From positions 55,479,417-55,543,416 of the forward strand of contig CM049319.1 of NCBI GenBank assembly GCA_026874595.1: a DNA stretch of 64,000 nt. The letters run 5' to 3'. The notes beneath the pieces were generated by a model. That model did no database searches. It saw nothing but the letters and a program-made list of their open reading frames with translations, and was not told the origin of the DNA. Positions within the stretch are counted from its first letter, which is position 1. Each line of letters starts with the position of its first letter. This stretch comes from Sipunculus nudus. Taxonomy: Eukaryota; Annelida; Sipuncula; Golfingiida; Sipunculidae. This document shows positions 34,165 to 45,344 of this stretch, one piece after another. Made by a program: the position numbers and the translations under genes.

Positions 34165-34944
34165 TTCTTTACGTTTCATTTGCACCGAGATCACATCTGG
34201 GCTGCTTGATATTTATAAATGATCATCAAATATAACGGCACAAATCTGCAGCAGGAATACAGAAACCGGACATTTGTCTTTCCATGTAACCGTTTTCTAC
34301 TGTGACAGAGCAGTTGTCATGGTAACTTGAAACATCGAGAGGTCCTCAGATTCAGATTACAGATAGGTAGGCCCCAGCACATTGATTTCTGTACGACTAT
34401 CCATGAAATGAAACATTCTTTCTGATGGCACCCAGGGAGAGCGGAGTGAAAGCCTAGGGATGAGTTATTGCGCCAGAACCATAACAGCAAGGCAGTTTCT
34501 GCAGTCCAAGCTCCAGTTGGTCCTGATTGAATTATGAATTACGGACGTTATGCAAAATTAAAGACAAAAAAAAACTGTGTTTGTTTATACCATCTTGCTA
34601 AATATATCCTACACTTCCTGGTCTCTAAAGACCGTAGGTTCATAGTGTACTTCTACAATTCACCGCCAGAAGCCAGTGTTTGTGACAGTAATGTCCCGGG
34701 AAATATCCACAACCAGAATGAAACTGCGCGTAAACGCAGCACATGACGTAAATCTGAATACATTTCAAGCTCTCAACATTTCAGTGAAATTGCCTAATTG
34801 TGTGGATGAGGTATTTGGCTGGCTGTGAACAAAAGCTAGTTGCTGGTTAGCGCGAAAAAGGCAACTTGGTAATAAATTAGACAAAATGGCGTCTCTGAAA
34901 CGACAAAATTAAAGTCAACATTTTTAGCGCTTTTTTAATAAGTA
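34165..34944. other. Intergenic DNA
   Basis: No gene or repeat recognised. Confidence 0.4.
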
Positions 34945-35328
34945 TTTTTTTTTGCTGAGGTAACCGCCTCCATTTTTTTATGCTGGCTTAACTAAGTATA
35001 TGTACATCTGCAGAATTCCATCCCGATTTTTGACTTCTTGACAGGGCAGCATCACACGCTTCCTCTCATTTTTAATCCTGGTGTCATCCAGGCCCGGTAA
35101 CTTATGCACTTGCGGGCCCTGGGACTGTAGTCGTCTGGGAGGAACCCCCGAAAGCGCACTCGTTTGTGAGTGAAACACGGCAGTTGGGCACGACCTTCTC
35201 ATTAAGCCTGTGGAGCGCTTGCCCTGGAAGGGGGCCGACCATGAAAATCTCACCGCCTCGGCTGGGATTTGAACTCACAGTCTCCTGGCTTTGAGTCCTG
35301 TGCTCCACCCCTGAGCCACGGAAGCCGG
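34945..35328 (-). mobile_element. SINE family 1, near full-length copy
   Basis: On minus it starts GGCTTCCGTGGCTCAGGGG (A-box region) and has the B-box-like GAGTTCAAATCCCAGCC. It continues through AGGCTTAATGAGAAGGTCG, CACTCACAAACGAGTGCG and GGGCCCGCAAGTGCATAAG, and ends TGGAGGCGGTTACCTC plus an A run. The copies at 45,635, 52,299 and 21,186 share these blocks. It lies directly against the left end of the 2.5-kb DNA transposon. Confidence 0.8.
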
Positions 35329-35330
35329 AG

Positions 35331-35546
35331 TGTTACGGCCCCTATTGTAATAACGTCCCCTATTGTAATAATTTTTACATAAGGGGTTACAAATGAGCTG
35401 TTTCTTGTAACCCCTATTGTAATAACGTGCATTATAGTTATAATTATTACATTAAGCGTCGTATCTGCAACCCCTATTGTAATAAAAGTTTTATTACATT
35501 AGGGGTTGCGTGTGCAATGGTTTTTAAACAACAGCTTTGGTAAAGA
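35331..35546 (+). repeat. Left terminal inverted repeat of the 2.5-kb transposon
   Basis: Starts at the terminus and runs to AACAGCTTTGGTAAAG. Weaker similarity with the other arm continues to about 35,565 (AATGTAAATACTGTG). Confidence 0.85.
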
Positions 35547-36279
35547 ATGTAAATACTGTGACACCACACACAAATCGTTGCCTATATAGACATGTTACTT
35601 GAAATTTATAATGTTACAAATATTTAAAAAAGTACCATCGATTCATGAATATTTTTATCCCTTGACCAAAGTACATTTGTGATTTTAATAAATACTTACC
35701 GTTACAGTGATGAACTGTTAAAAACTGTCGAGAGGGCTGATGAATAGCTGTTTTTGCCCGTGAATTATTATTAATGTGATATTATATATTTTATAAAAAT
35801 TATACTATAGTAAAAGTTATATATCAAATTATTAATATATCTTAATAAAAATAAGCCATGTATGACTGTGAAATCCTTTTTAATTGAAACAGAATATACA
35901 CATGAACGGATAGTTTAAACACAATAATTGCTTTACTCTAAAAATTATTCTTTATTTTCATTTTATTCCAAGATCTATCTTGTTATTTGTGGACAATATT
36001 ACCATGATCCATTATTACAATAGGCAAGGTTATTAAATACAGGTTGGACCGGGCAACCCAAATGGTAATAACGTCCAATATTGTAATAACCACAGTATTA
36101 GACTATTGTTGTGTGTCATTAATGGGGTAATTGTCATGGGACCTGAAGTTGACTTTAATACAACTTTTGTCACTTCAGTCTTAAACAGGACAAATGTAGT
36201 AACAAACAGGTGTTATACATTTCACTGTTACACCCCTTTTCTGTTCTGTGGACACCCTAGTGTAGCTTCTGATAGATGG

Positions 36280-36281
<2 letters not shown>

Positions 36282-36343
<62 letters not shown>
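36282..36343. repeat. (TA)n microsatellite inside the transposon
   Basis: Alternating TA, about 62 bp. Confidence 0.97.
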
Positions 36344-36345
<2 letters not shown>

Positions 36346-36470
36346 TTAACATCGACCAACGTGAAAGCAAGTACATGCTGATTAAACAATAAACAAATAT
36401 TTTTTTTCATATATAGTTACTTTATCATACGATTAACGGTTTTTACAGGCATTCACATCAATAATAAATA

Positions 36471-37205
36471 TTAACACACCTTTTATACCGTAAATGACAT
36501 ATGTAATTAGTTGGTTATTACATTAAGGAACTTGATTACAATAGGGGTTACTCTGACCTAACTTCTATTGTAATAACTTTGCCTATTGTAATAAAAAATT
36601 ATGATAAATAAATCTTGTAGACATATTTGTAGTTTATGATGACACATTAATGCAGCTATAATTTTCAGACATTTTAGCATTTGCAAACCAATCAACTCTG
36701 GCATTAAATCAATATTAACACACCTTTTATACTGCAGATGACATATGAAATTAAGTGGTTATTACACTAAGGTACATTATTACAATAGGGGTTACTCTTA
36801 CATAACCACTAAAGTTATAACGTTGCCTATTGTAATAAAAATTTATGATATATAAATATTATGGACAGTTTGTAGTTCATGGAGACACATTAAGAACAGT
36901 TATAATTCACAGATATTTAAGCAGTAGTACACCATATAACTGTGGCATTTTAATAAATATTAACACATCTTTTTACCGTAAATGACATATGTAATTGAGT
37001 TATTATTACATTAAGGAACTTTATAGCAATAGGGGTTACTCTGGCCCAACCACTATTGTAATAACGTTGCCTATTGTAATAATGATTAATGCCAGAAAAT
37101 TATTATAGATATTTTTAGAACATTGGTGATACTATATGAACAGTTATAATTTATAGACATATAAGTAGTAGCACACTTATTAACAGTTTCATTTAAGGAA
37201 ATATT
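36471..37205 (+). repeat. Three 245-bp tandem repeats inside the transposon
   Basis: Units start at about 36,471, 36,715 and 36,960, and a partial fourth starts at about 37,205. Each begins TTAACACAYCTTTT-like, then GTAAATGACATATG, TTATTACATTAAGGAAC, CAATAGGGGTTACTC and GCCTATTGTAATAA. The spacing is 244-245 bp. The CCTATTGTAATAA word links them to the TIRs. Confidence 0.85.
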
Positions 37206-37632
37206 AAAATACCCTTTTTATATAGGTAATGACATCAGTTATGTTATGATGATTATGTTGATTATTAAGTGTAAACATATACTTTTTATCACGTGTCAAA
37301 GTTTATGGTATACAAAAAATGTCTTAATAATTGTAATAAATGAAAAATTATAATAACGTTTTCTGTTCTAATGAATGAATGGTCAGTCACTATATATTTG
37401 TACTTCATACATGCAATTTATACACAACCCCGTTGAAAAATCATTAAAATACATAAATGATCACCACTTTTTACAATATTTGTCATTTAAATTTTTTTAT
37501 TTAAAAACAAATCATAAAAACGTACTATTACAATATCGCATTAAAATGCTGTATGCCTAGCTGAGAACAAATTGTTCACATTATCATGATCAAAGGTATG
37601 ATATATTTGTTGTTCCACAGTATTCACATTTT

Positions 37633-37847
37633 TTTTACCAAAGCTGGTGTGCAAAAACCATTGCAACCGCAAAACCTAATGTAATAAAAATTTTATTACA
37701 ATAGGGGTTGCCAATACAACCCCTAATGTAATAATTATAACAATTGTGCACGTTATTACAGTAGGCGTTACGAGAAACAGTTCATTTGTAACCCCTTATG
37801 TAACAATTATTACAATAGGGGACGTTATTACAATAGGGGCCGTAACA
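37633..37847 (-). repeat. Right terminal inverted repeat of the 2.5-kb transposon
   Basis: Reverse complement of the left arm with scattered substitutions. It keeps the same order of CCCCTATTGTAATAA, ACATAAGGGGTTACAAATGA and TTGCAATGGTTTTT words. Confidence 0.85.
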
Positions 37848-37853
37848 CCGGTG

Positions 37854-38115
37854 TCTTGAAAGTGCATGAATTATGCTTAAAGCAAAGCTAACTTGCCTAT
37901 CTCCCGCAATCAATCAAGTCAGCGTCGCTGCTTGTGAGCTTTCTTTGTAGCCTTATCTGATTATGAGTAGTTCACATGAGGGAACTCTATAAAACTTTTC
38001 GCAAGAACTGATTTTCGGGGTCATAAAAATATTATATCAGGTATCACACAGAAACCAAATATTTTGGTTTCTAAAAAAATGCGCGCACTGTCACGCTTCG
38101 ATATCATTTCTGGCT
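37854..38115 (-). repeat. Repeat unit U, minus copy
   Basis: Its reverse complement (AAATGATATCGAAGCGTGAC, TTTCTGTGTGATACCTGATA, AAGAAAGCTCACAAGCAGCG, ACGCTGACTTGATTGATTG, AAGTTAGCTTTGCTT, CTTTCAAGAC) matches the plus units at 45,345-45,634 and 46,025-46,312. It includes the palindrome GAAACCAAATATTTTGGTTT at about 38,052. Confidence 0.75.
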
Positions 38116-38266
38116 ATATACATATACATGTGTGACGCAAAAATGTTTAACAGATTTGAAGACCAATAAAAAGAATGCTTTTCAATCCGTTTGCACTCAA
38201 TGCCCAGTTACACTTATGCTTGTTACTGGGCCACGCCCACAGATGTACAGGCCCGGAACTTTGATT

Positions 38267-38270
<4 letters not shown>

Positions 38271-38330
<60 letters not shown>
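38271..38330. repeat. (TA)n microsatellite at LTR edge
   Basis: Sixty bp of alternating TA followed by a T run and the LTR start. Confidence 0.97.
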
Positions 38331-38334
<4 letters not shown>

Positions 38335-38339
<5 letters not shown>

Positions 38340-39138
38340 CAGATGTCTGTTTTATTGCGAGCTGTTGACATGTCTCTTTTATTGTCCGCTTTTGGCGTTC
38401 TGATTCGTGTTTGGCTCAGGCCTGGGCGTTGCTATGCTACAGCGTTCCTTGTTCTAGCTGCGGTCATGCTAGTCTGGGGCTTTCTCGCCTGGCCGAGCCG
38501 AGCCGGCCAACGTTTGAACCCTGACATGTAGAAACACAGCGTTCTTTGTTCTAGAGGTTTCCTGTAACGTGTTTACTGTGTATCATGTTAGGTTCTTTGG
38601 ATTGTTCGGGAAATGGAAAGTTCTCGGTTTGAGGTTAAAAGTTATAAATAAGGGGCTGTGTTTTAGAGCCGAGAGAGAGAAGAGATATATTCCAGCGGAC
38701 ACAGAAGCAGTTATAGCTTTTCTTCGAATTTGTAACGGATTTTAATTAGCCTTGACTTTGCCTTTGGGATCACTATCAGAACTTCACTTTTGGATTACAA
38801 AGGATTAATTTTGTGAATGAACTGTTCATCTGGATTGTACGTTATAAAGGACTTGTTGTCGCTGTGACAGTGGTGGTATCCAGGTACTGTACACTTTATT
38901 TATATACTTGTATTGATTCTCTGTTGTAGTGTTTTTATACTGTGAAATTGAATTGATATAGTATATTGTAATGTTAGGATTGTCTTAAGAACAAATTATA
39001 ATACTTTGTTAACAAAATATGACTTCTTTATTCATTCCCCTAGAAATTTCACGCTGCCTAGTGTTACAGAATCTGTTTTTTCATCTCCATTACATAAATT
39101 ATGTTCAACACGCATACGTGATTTGTGGATATTAGTTC
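38335..39138 (+). mobile_element. Solo LTR of the Gmr1-like family
   Basis: Shares with the 27.3-kb LTR the promoter block (TATAAATAAGGGGCTGTG at 38,643, then AGAGCCGAGAG, ATTCCAGCGGACACAGAAG), the TTAACAAAATATGACTTCTT and TTCATTCCCCTAGAAAT blocks, and CACGCTGCCTAGTGTTACAG. It ends with CACGCATACGTGATTTGTGG. The first base pairs (TTTTACAGATGTCTG) and the last ten or so are decayed. No internal coding region adjoins it, so it is a solo LTR. Confidence 0.8.
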
Positions 39139-39139
39139 A

Positions 39140-40105
39140 AGGATTATGTACAAGGATTATGTATTAACACATATTATTAACCCTGCGTAAAGCGAGGGCT
39201 GGTGTTTTCAGTCGATTCTTCGTGTGTTTATCCGCAAGCTATCTGAAGAACGGTTTCGTGAATTTTAATAAATCTTTCAAATAGGCCTGTTTCATATAAA
39301 ACTTGATGTAAATAGGTTGAACAACCATTCAAGTTTGCCGACTTTTTTCACCTACCAACGTTAAAAAATAAACAAACCTTTAAACTTCAACCATCTTTGA
39401 AGAGCGATTACCTGACGTACGTGACATTACTGAGGACACTGATGTCAAAGGCACGTTTTTTTTTTACTTGAAAGATGGCAGTAAGACATACCACCCTATT
39501 TCAAAACAAGGAGCGACGTTTACACACACATGTATTATATGTTGAACAACTTTCCGGGAGGATTATCTTTACAGCGCAGAATTTGCGTGCCCACATCGGA
39601 CCCTTTTTTCATTATTTCTGTAAAGAGACTGAAGTAAGAACAACAACTGAAAATATTCATACCGAAGGCTTGGTGCAAATTCGCAAAACTAGAAGCGGAA
39701 ATCAATAGATTCCTTTATTTGAGTTTGGCCTTGGAATTTAGTGAGTAACAAAAAAACGGAAGAGGAATAATACATATCCAAAGATGATTTGTTTTACACA
39801 GCTGAGCTGATTATTAGAGAGACATAGTCGAGTAATCTACGGTCTCTTGTTAGAAACCAAAGCAGATGTCCAATATTTTGCTTGGGACAATTACGTTTTC
39901 CTATAAGTTTTGCTTTAATGTAAGCAAACCTTAATCTTTCGGTGCTTCTTGATTACATTATACTAAAATCTCCCTTCAGGCCACACACATCAAAGTCGAA
40001 TATTTAATTACACTGAGTGTGAACCCACGCGAAAGACAATCAAAGGAGCCAGGAGACTTTTACGTTTCACTAGCACCATGAGAAGATCATTTTGATTATC
40101 GTTGC
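39140..40105. other. Intergenic DNA
   Basis: No gene recognised. An open frame at 39,475-39,708 has no motif. Confidence 0.4.
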
Positions 40106-40109
40106 TAGC

Positions 40110-40275
40110 AATGATGAAGGACTCGAGTCCGGACTTAAACTCCAGTATCTGTTTATGTCCACTTTCTCGGGACTCGGAATCCAACCTGAACTCGAATGTT
40201 TTTTTTTACTCGCACTTGTACTCTGACTCGAAGATAAGGACTTCGGAAATCAGACCGAGTCCTCCTTGAGTGCGG
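40110..40275 (+). repeat. Dispersed GACTCGG-family element, unexpanded copy
   Basis: GGACTCGAGTCCGGACTT, GGGACTCGGAATCC and ACTCGCACTTGTACTCTG lead to the shared right end TGACTCGAAGATAAGGACT and GAAATCAGACCGAGTCC. Confidence 0.6.
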
Positions 40276-40590
40276 TAGAAGAGAAGGGGTGTCCTTACTA
40301 TAAAGACTTAGACTATGCTTTTCAAAGGTTGGTTCGACTTTGGGATATAAAGATCATCTAAAATATAAGCAAAAAGCAGGTATAACATTTACTCAAAATA
40401 CCCGCGATAATCTTGAATATCCATTTTTTTTAAAAACCTAATCAAATTTAATTTTTAAATTTAAAAAAGGAGATGTAAATCCATTTTTATCTTTCTCCTT
40501 TTTGGACGAGCAACTGGGTAGGTCTTTTTTATGACCTCAGCAATACATAATCTTTATATAAGTGTATAAACTTTATATAAGTTTATATAA

Positions 40591-40599
40591 GTATATATA

Positions 40600-40630
<31 letters not shown>
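40591..40630. repeat. (TA)n microsatellite at LTR edge
   Basis: TA run that stops exactly at the LTR's TGTTAC. Confidence 0.95.
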
Positions 40631-40634
<4 letters not shown>

Positions 40635-41056
40635 ACATATATCTGTCTTATAGTGTTGCATGTTTTGTTGTGCGCAGGGTTTGGCGTAGGCATTCTGTTT
40701 CGTGTTCAGCAAGCCCTCGGTGTTGCTATGGTACCGTACTGGTTGAACCCTCGCAGAGAGTAAAGACACAACGCTCGTTCTAGTCTAGAATATTCAGGTC
40801 TGTTCCGTGTGTATTGTGTATTGGTGTGTTCTTTTAATTGTTCGAGAATAGAAGTTTACGGGCTTGGGGTGTAAAAGCTATAAATGGGGGCTGTGTTTAG
40901 AGCCGTCAGAAAGAAAAAATTCCAGCGGACTGTTACGGAACCTAATATAAACAGATCACGCTGCCTAGTGTTACAGAATCTGATTTATTTTTATCTCCGT
41001 TACAAAATTTGTGTTCATCACGCATACGTGATCTGTTTATATTAGGTACCGTAACA
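40631..41056 (+). mobile_element. Rearranged LTR of the Gmr1-like family with 3' foldback
   Basis: It starts TGTTACATATATCTGTC and has the LTR promoter block (TATAAATGGGGGCTGTG at about 40,879, ATTCCAGCGGAC at 40,919-40,930). The next about 30 bp are an inverted copy of the LTR's own 3' end (TGTTACGGAACCTAATATAA at 40,931), joined through the shared word CACG to the normal 3' part (CTGCCTAGTGTTACAG ... GTAACA ending 41,056). The middle of the LTR is missing. Confidence 0.8.
40931..41056. repeat. 126-bp foldback within the LTR
   Basis: The left arm TGTTACGGAACCTAATATAA plus ACAGATCACG and the right arm CGTGATCTGT plus TTATATTAGGTACCGTAACA are near-perfect 30-bp inverted repeats (one mismatch seen) around about 65 bp. 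Confidence 0.9.
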
Positions 41057-41627
41057 CTGGTTATGAAATAGGTCCCTTTAAGTTTTAAATGATAAGTCAG
41101 TGTTAAGCGTTTAACCTCGTTTAAAAGCCATATACAACTTTGAAACTGTGTACATACGTTTTAAAACAACATCTTTTTCTGATCAATAAAACCGATCTTC
41201 TACTTTACGCTCTCTTCCGTATGATAAGCAGATGTTCCTGTAGATGTGGGTTAAGGGGCGGAACTATTTTCTAAAAAGATGGAGTCAAATAAGCACTAGC
41301 AAATATTGATGGCATTCTCACCTCTAGTCGCAGCCTGTCAATCAAACGTCAAGTTTTAATTAACTGTAGACGTTTGTTTTTAAGCAGTACAAGCTATTGG
41401 ATTCGCATCAATTCTAGTACATGCAGATGATGTGCACGCCATTTCTAAAAGTACTTTTTCATTTTCTTCTGCTTGTAGGTTGTCATTTTTTATGAGTAAG
41501 CCATAAAGTGACGTTATTGTGGAAAAAGGCAATAAATATAACATCCACGGTTGAATTGCGTATATTCATCCAGCAGCTTTTGATAACGAGGCTGGTTTTA
41601 CCCGGAAAGTTTGTCTCTGCGTCCGTC

Positions 41628-41961
41628 ATGATTCGTCAGCAGTTTTGTGTGTATCGGTGTCGTGGGGAAGAAAGTAGGTAACTAATGTAATTTATTTGTG
41701 TGATTGCTTCATTATTTAGCAAGTATAACACGACCATGTATAAGCCTCTGATTTCAAATACTATCACACAGCAAATATTTGATCAGACCCTTAGAATTGG
41801 TGTTCTATTATGACTTGCATCATGGCTCTCAGGCCCCTATCAGTTATTTTAATATTTGAGAAAATTTCATCACTCTATCTCTGTCTAGAATGCCGATGCA
41901 TCAGCTGTACTCGAGGAACTACCTCCGCAACCAGAAAACCTCGGAGTTTGCCATATCAAGA
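41628..41961 (+). CDS. Weak candidate for two 5' coding exons, product unknown
   Basis: An ATG at 41,628 opens 16 codons plus two bases (MIRQQFCVYRCRGEES) ending at 41,677 with AGTAG|GTAACT, a reasonable donor. At 41,888 a pyrimidine-rich stretch ends CTGTCTAG, a good acceptor, followed by a 73-bp segment to 41,961 before GTAAAT. Joined, the phase is preserved (2 + 73 bases = 25 codons) and the second segment would read MPMHQLYSRNYLRNQKTSEF. I recognise no domain and see no further exon. The exon calls are inference from splice signals and phase only. Confidence 0.2.
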
Positions 41962-43074
41962 GTAAATATTTCATAAAAATTCAAAGAAAATTTGTCAATT
42001 AAATTGCTAACTACGTAATAGGTTTAATTCACCGACGATGTTAATCTGTACCCTTTCCTCCCTAATTTTCGGCATGCTCATTCTTGAAATTACATATTTT
42101 GTCATGGGGGATACTACCACCGCATTTATATTATGGGGCGAGAAAAGAATGTTTTTATAATATTTACTAGTGTGAGGAATCGGTTGTAATAATCATATTC
42201 GATGATTTAAAGATTAAAATCGACCGATGATAGATTACTAATCGAATATTTTTGTACCCTCTATTTTACCGTAAATTATGTTGTATAGAATTTTACCTAT
42301 AATATTGACCGAATATATTCAGAATAACTTGTATACCATGCTGAAAGGTCAAGATAATGGACGGGTTGTTGTAACTTATTCGTGCACAGAGTAAAGTTTT
42401 AATGCTGTTCGTTTTTTTTTTGTGTGTGATTCTTAAATCTCTGACAGACTGAGAATATTTTATCAGGATTATTTGATTTATCTCGATATGCATACATAAT
42501 AATTTATGATCGATTGTGCAAAAATGCAATACATTTAATAGATATTGAAAATAAACGAACAATCATCAATATAATCGATTAATTGGCATACCACTGATAT
42601 TTACATGACGTGAAATACCATCAATCCTTCCAAGTGGGTTAATATGCCATAAGCTTGTGGCATAGACCTTAGCCAGGGGTCCAGGACAGAATAACGGTTT
42701 TTCTGGGCCAGAAACCTACAACCTTACACTTTGGGATTCACAATCGGTGTCATTTTTGTTTATTTTGAACTGATTTCTAAAACTCGTGAAATTTATTTAC
42801 ACACGCAGGGGCGCATCCAAGAGTTATGGGAGGGGGTGGGGTTACCGATTAAAACGAACAGCTTAAACCATGAAAAAGGGTCCACAGCTCCTTTTTAATG
42901 TAAACCTTTTAAATGTAAATACAATGGTAAACAGATTGTAATATTAACATTAAGCTACGAGTGACGAAGGACACGAACGAATATATGTTAGCTGACAAAC
43001 CAAGGTGTAGATATATCTCTGTAATGACATGGCAGTTGCTGTGTACAAGTTAGCCGTCCCGTGCGGAACATGCT
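41962..43074. other. Intergenic DNA
   Basis: AT-rich; apart from the terminus fragment at 42,806 nothing is recognised. Confidence 0.4.
42806..42845 (+). mobile_element. hAT-like terminus fragment
   Basis: CAGGGGCGCATCCAAGAG followed by a G-rich GGGAGGGGGTGGGG stretch has the form of a hAT-like terminal sequence. No opposite end found. Confidence 0.4.
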
Positions 43075-43310
43075 TGTGTTCATGCGGTTGGAAATTCAAC
43101 AAACAAGCAGAGGAATTAAACAATGTTAGTAGCTGTTTGAAAGCAATCAACGCATTATAGTCTGGATTGTTTTTAGTGACAGCGTACCGGTAGGCCATGA
43201 GGCGATAAGGCAAATTGTTAAAATTGTACCATTCCCACAGAGCCTTTCAGAGCGGCCCTACATTCATGATTTAAAGGCACTCTGGCGCTGGTCGAAGGCT
43301 TTTCTGTTTT
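43075..43310 (+). repeat. Dispersed repeat family B, diverged copy
   Basis: CATGCGGTTGGAAATTCAAC, GTAGGCCATGAGGCGATAAG and TTTAAAGGCACTCTGGCGCT match the plus copy at 6.57 kb in order. The middle is diverged. Confidence 0.55.
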
Positions 43311-43845
43311 CAAAGGGATGAAATGGCTATTCATTGAATCGTCCCCCTTGTTTTACTGCATGTGGATCGGCCTCTTAAGTAAATTGAATTTAATTTTTTA
43401 TGCATGAATAATTTCGTTCCCTTGTTTATTTAATCTCGGAACCTAAGGAAGGGGCTCTGGTTTTATGATGCTGTCCTTGAGCTTGTGGAACCGGTTTTGG
43501 ATTACAAGTACTTACATTTTATGGGTTAACCGGCTGAAAGTGAAAGCCTTGTTGCTTCCTAATTGCTTCCTCACTTAAAACCACTTTCCTCAAATTAACC
43601 GCAACATTCCATTAAAGATCAAGCCTGTATTATAACCCCTCACTTTATGAGTCTGTTTTAGGAGAGCATGAGTACACTCGCCATTAACATGCTCAGACTG
43701 AAACGATACCTGTCCGGAAAGGGAGACAGCAACTCTGCCTCAGTGGTTTCAGTTCTGCAAAATAATAATGCTGCGAAATTTAAGTACCTGGGATTATTGC
43801 TTATATAAATGTTAATTGGGAAGATATGTTTATATACATATATGT

Positions 43846-43904
<59 letters not shown>

Positions 43905-45340
43905 CGGGATTTCGGAAGGAAAGTTCATCAAAAACTAGTATCAAACTTTGTTCCAGAACTGTAATCCCACAGCCATATGTCTTTCCTGCTTTCTAATAAT
44001 CTAGCGCACTGATGAATTACAAATTTTCCCATTTCATGCCACGACACTTCTTTATTACTACCCGACTGTAAAGAGTTTACTGATAAATTTAAGGGATTTC
44101 TTACTGAAAATTGCTGATAAATACATGGCGAGTATACCCGCAATATAGGCACTGGAGAAATCAGAAAATATGACGAACTCGATAAACTCGTCATAGGCAG
44201 TGAAAGGGTTAATCAGCGTAACTGCATACTATACACAGTAACTTCTTTTACACGCGCCCTGCCCAAGGTCTCATTAAAGGCTTATCAACCAGTTACCCCC
44301 CCCCCCCCCCAACAATAAGGCAAGAATGATCTGCGATTAGATCAGATATATTTATTATGCATATAAACTGTATATGAGTGTGTATGCTGTTGATAACACA
44401 TTATATAATTAAAGGTTCACAAATGACACAATATATTAAACTAAGAAAGTAAATGTAAAAATATCATTGACACAGGTAAATTTCCGGGCGAGAAGGATAT
44501 ACAGGTAAAGATCAGTAACAATAATACTATTTTAAAAATACATAAGGATGACAGCTATAAAAGAACACAAGAAAATGCTTTATTAAGATAACAAAATACT
44601 ATAAGAATAAAAAAAATATGTTGGATTAAAATATTAAATGATTTATAAGAAACACTAAGACTAAGGAATATTCATGATTGACTTTAACTAAGATTAAATT
44701 TCATTCTACAAATTAGTACACCAGAGCATTCAATAAACTAATACTGCATAACGGGCATGCGTTTCAAGAAACAATACAAATAAGAACATATATATAGGAC
44801 TCGATAATGAAGTTTAAGAAATATACGGATCACATTATAAGCAGACAAGATATAAAATAATTAGAAAAATAGGAAATGTGTAAATGTAACTTTTAAAACA
44901 AACAAGGAGTGGATTATGTATCGTCCATTCATTTATTGTATTTATCGCACAATTTGATATATTTTGACATAAAGTTCTCTACATGGGATTAACTCCTTCC
45001 TGATGGTAAAAGTTCATATTAATTATTCAAGGGACATCATTATCTTTAATCATACCCGTAGCTTTTTAACACATTGTACCTATGAATTTAATAAATGAGG
45101 ATTTCAAATTTTATATGCTCCAAAAATGCAAGTGGCTAAAATAGGACATGAAATGACTCTGATATATTTAGTATATACATGTATGTGTATGTTTAGTATT
45201 TTTATGTTATTGTGTGTGGGGTATACCATATTTATTCCTCGTGTGAATTATATTAACTTATATGGATATAAATGTATGTAGCAAGTAAGGAGACGTTTGA
45301 GTAAAGAAATATAGAAAGCGTTAACATTGTTAACAATGTA
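43311..45340. other. Intergenic DNA with (TA)n and C tracts
   Basis: (TA)n lies at 43,849-43,903 and a C run at about 44,297-44,310. An 88-codon minus open frame at 43,928-44,194 has no recognised motif. Otherwise nothing. Confidence 0.4.
43849..43903. repeat. (TA)n microsatellite
   Basis: Alternating TA of about 55 bp. Confidence 0.97.
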
Positions 45341-45344
45341 AAAA

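Larger units (their letters stand above)
35331..37847. mobile_element. 2.5-kb non-autonomous DNA transposon with long TIRs
   Basis: The left end TGTTACGGCCCCTATTGTAA and the right end (the reverse complement of the same word, ending GGGGCCGTAACA at 37,847) are the outer edges of about 215-bp inverted repeats (35,331-35,546 and 37,633-37,847). Each TIR itself contains several CCCCTATTGTAATAA words. The flanks CCGGAG (35,325-35,330) and CCGGTG (37,848-37,853) are a candidate 6-bp target duplication with one mismatch. The interior has three tandem 245-bp repeats, a (TA)n tract and no open frame of transposase size. The superfamily is not assignable. Confidence 0.85.

Noticed and set aside
36106-36410. 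Open frames with (YI)n across TA tracts (also 14.8, 25.6, 26.3, 38.1 and 40.6 kb)
   Set aside because: Alternating TA never gives a stop in these frames; the proteins are artefacts.
38343-38531. 62-codon open frame MSVLLRAVDMSLLLSAFG...
   Set aside because: Lies wholly in the solo LTR 5' part; LTR homology explains the sequence.
43928-44194. 88-codon minus open frame
   Set aside because: No recognised motif, no splice or promoter context; length is within chance in this composition.
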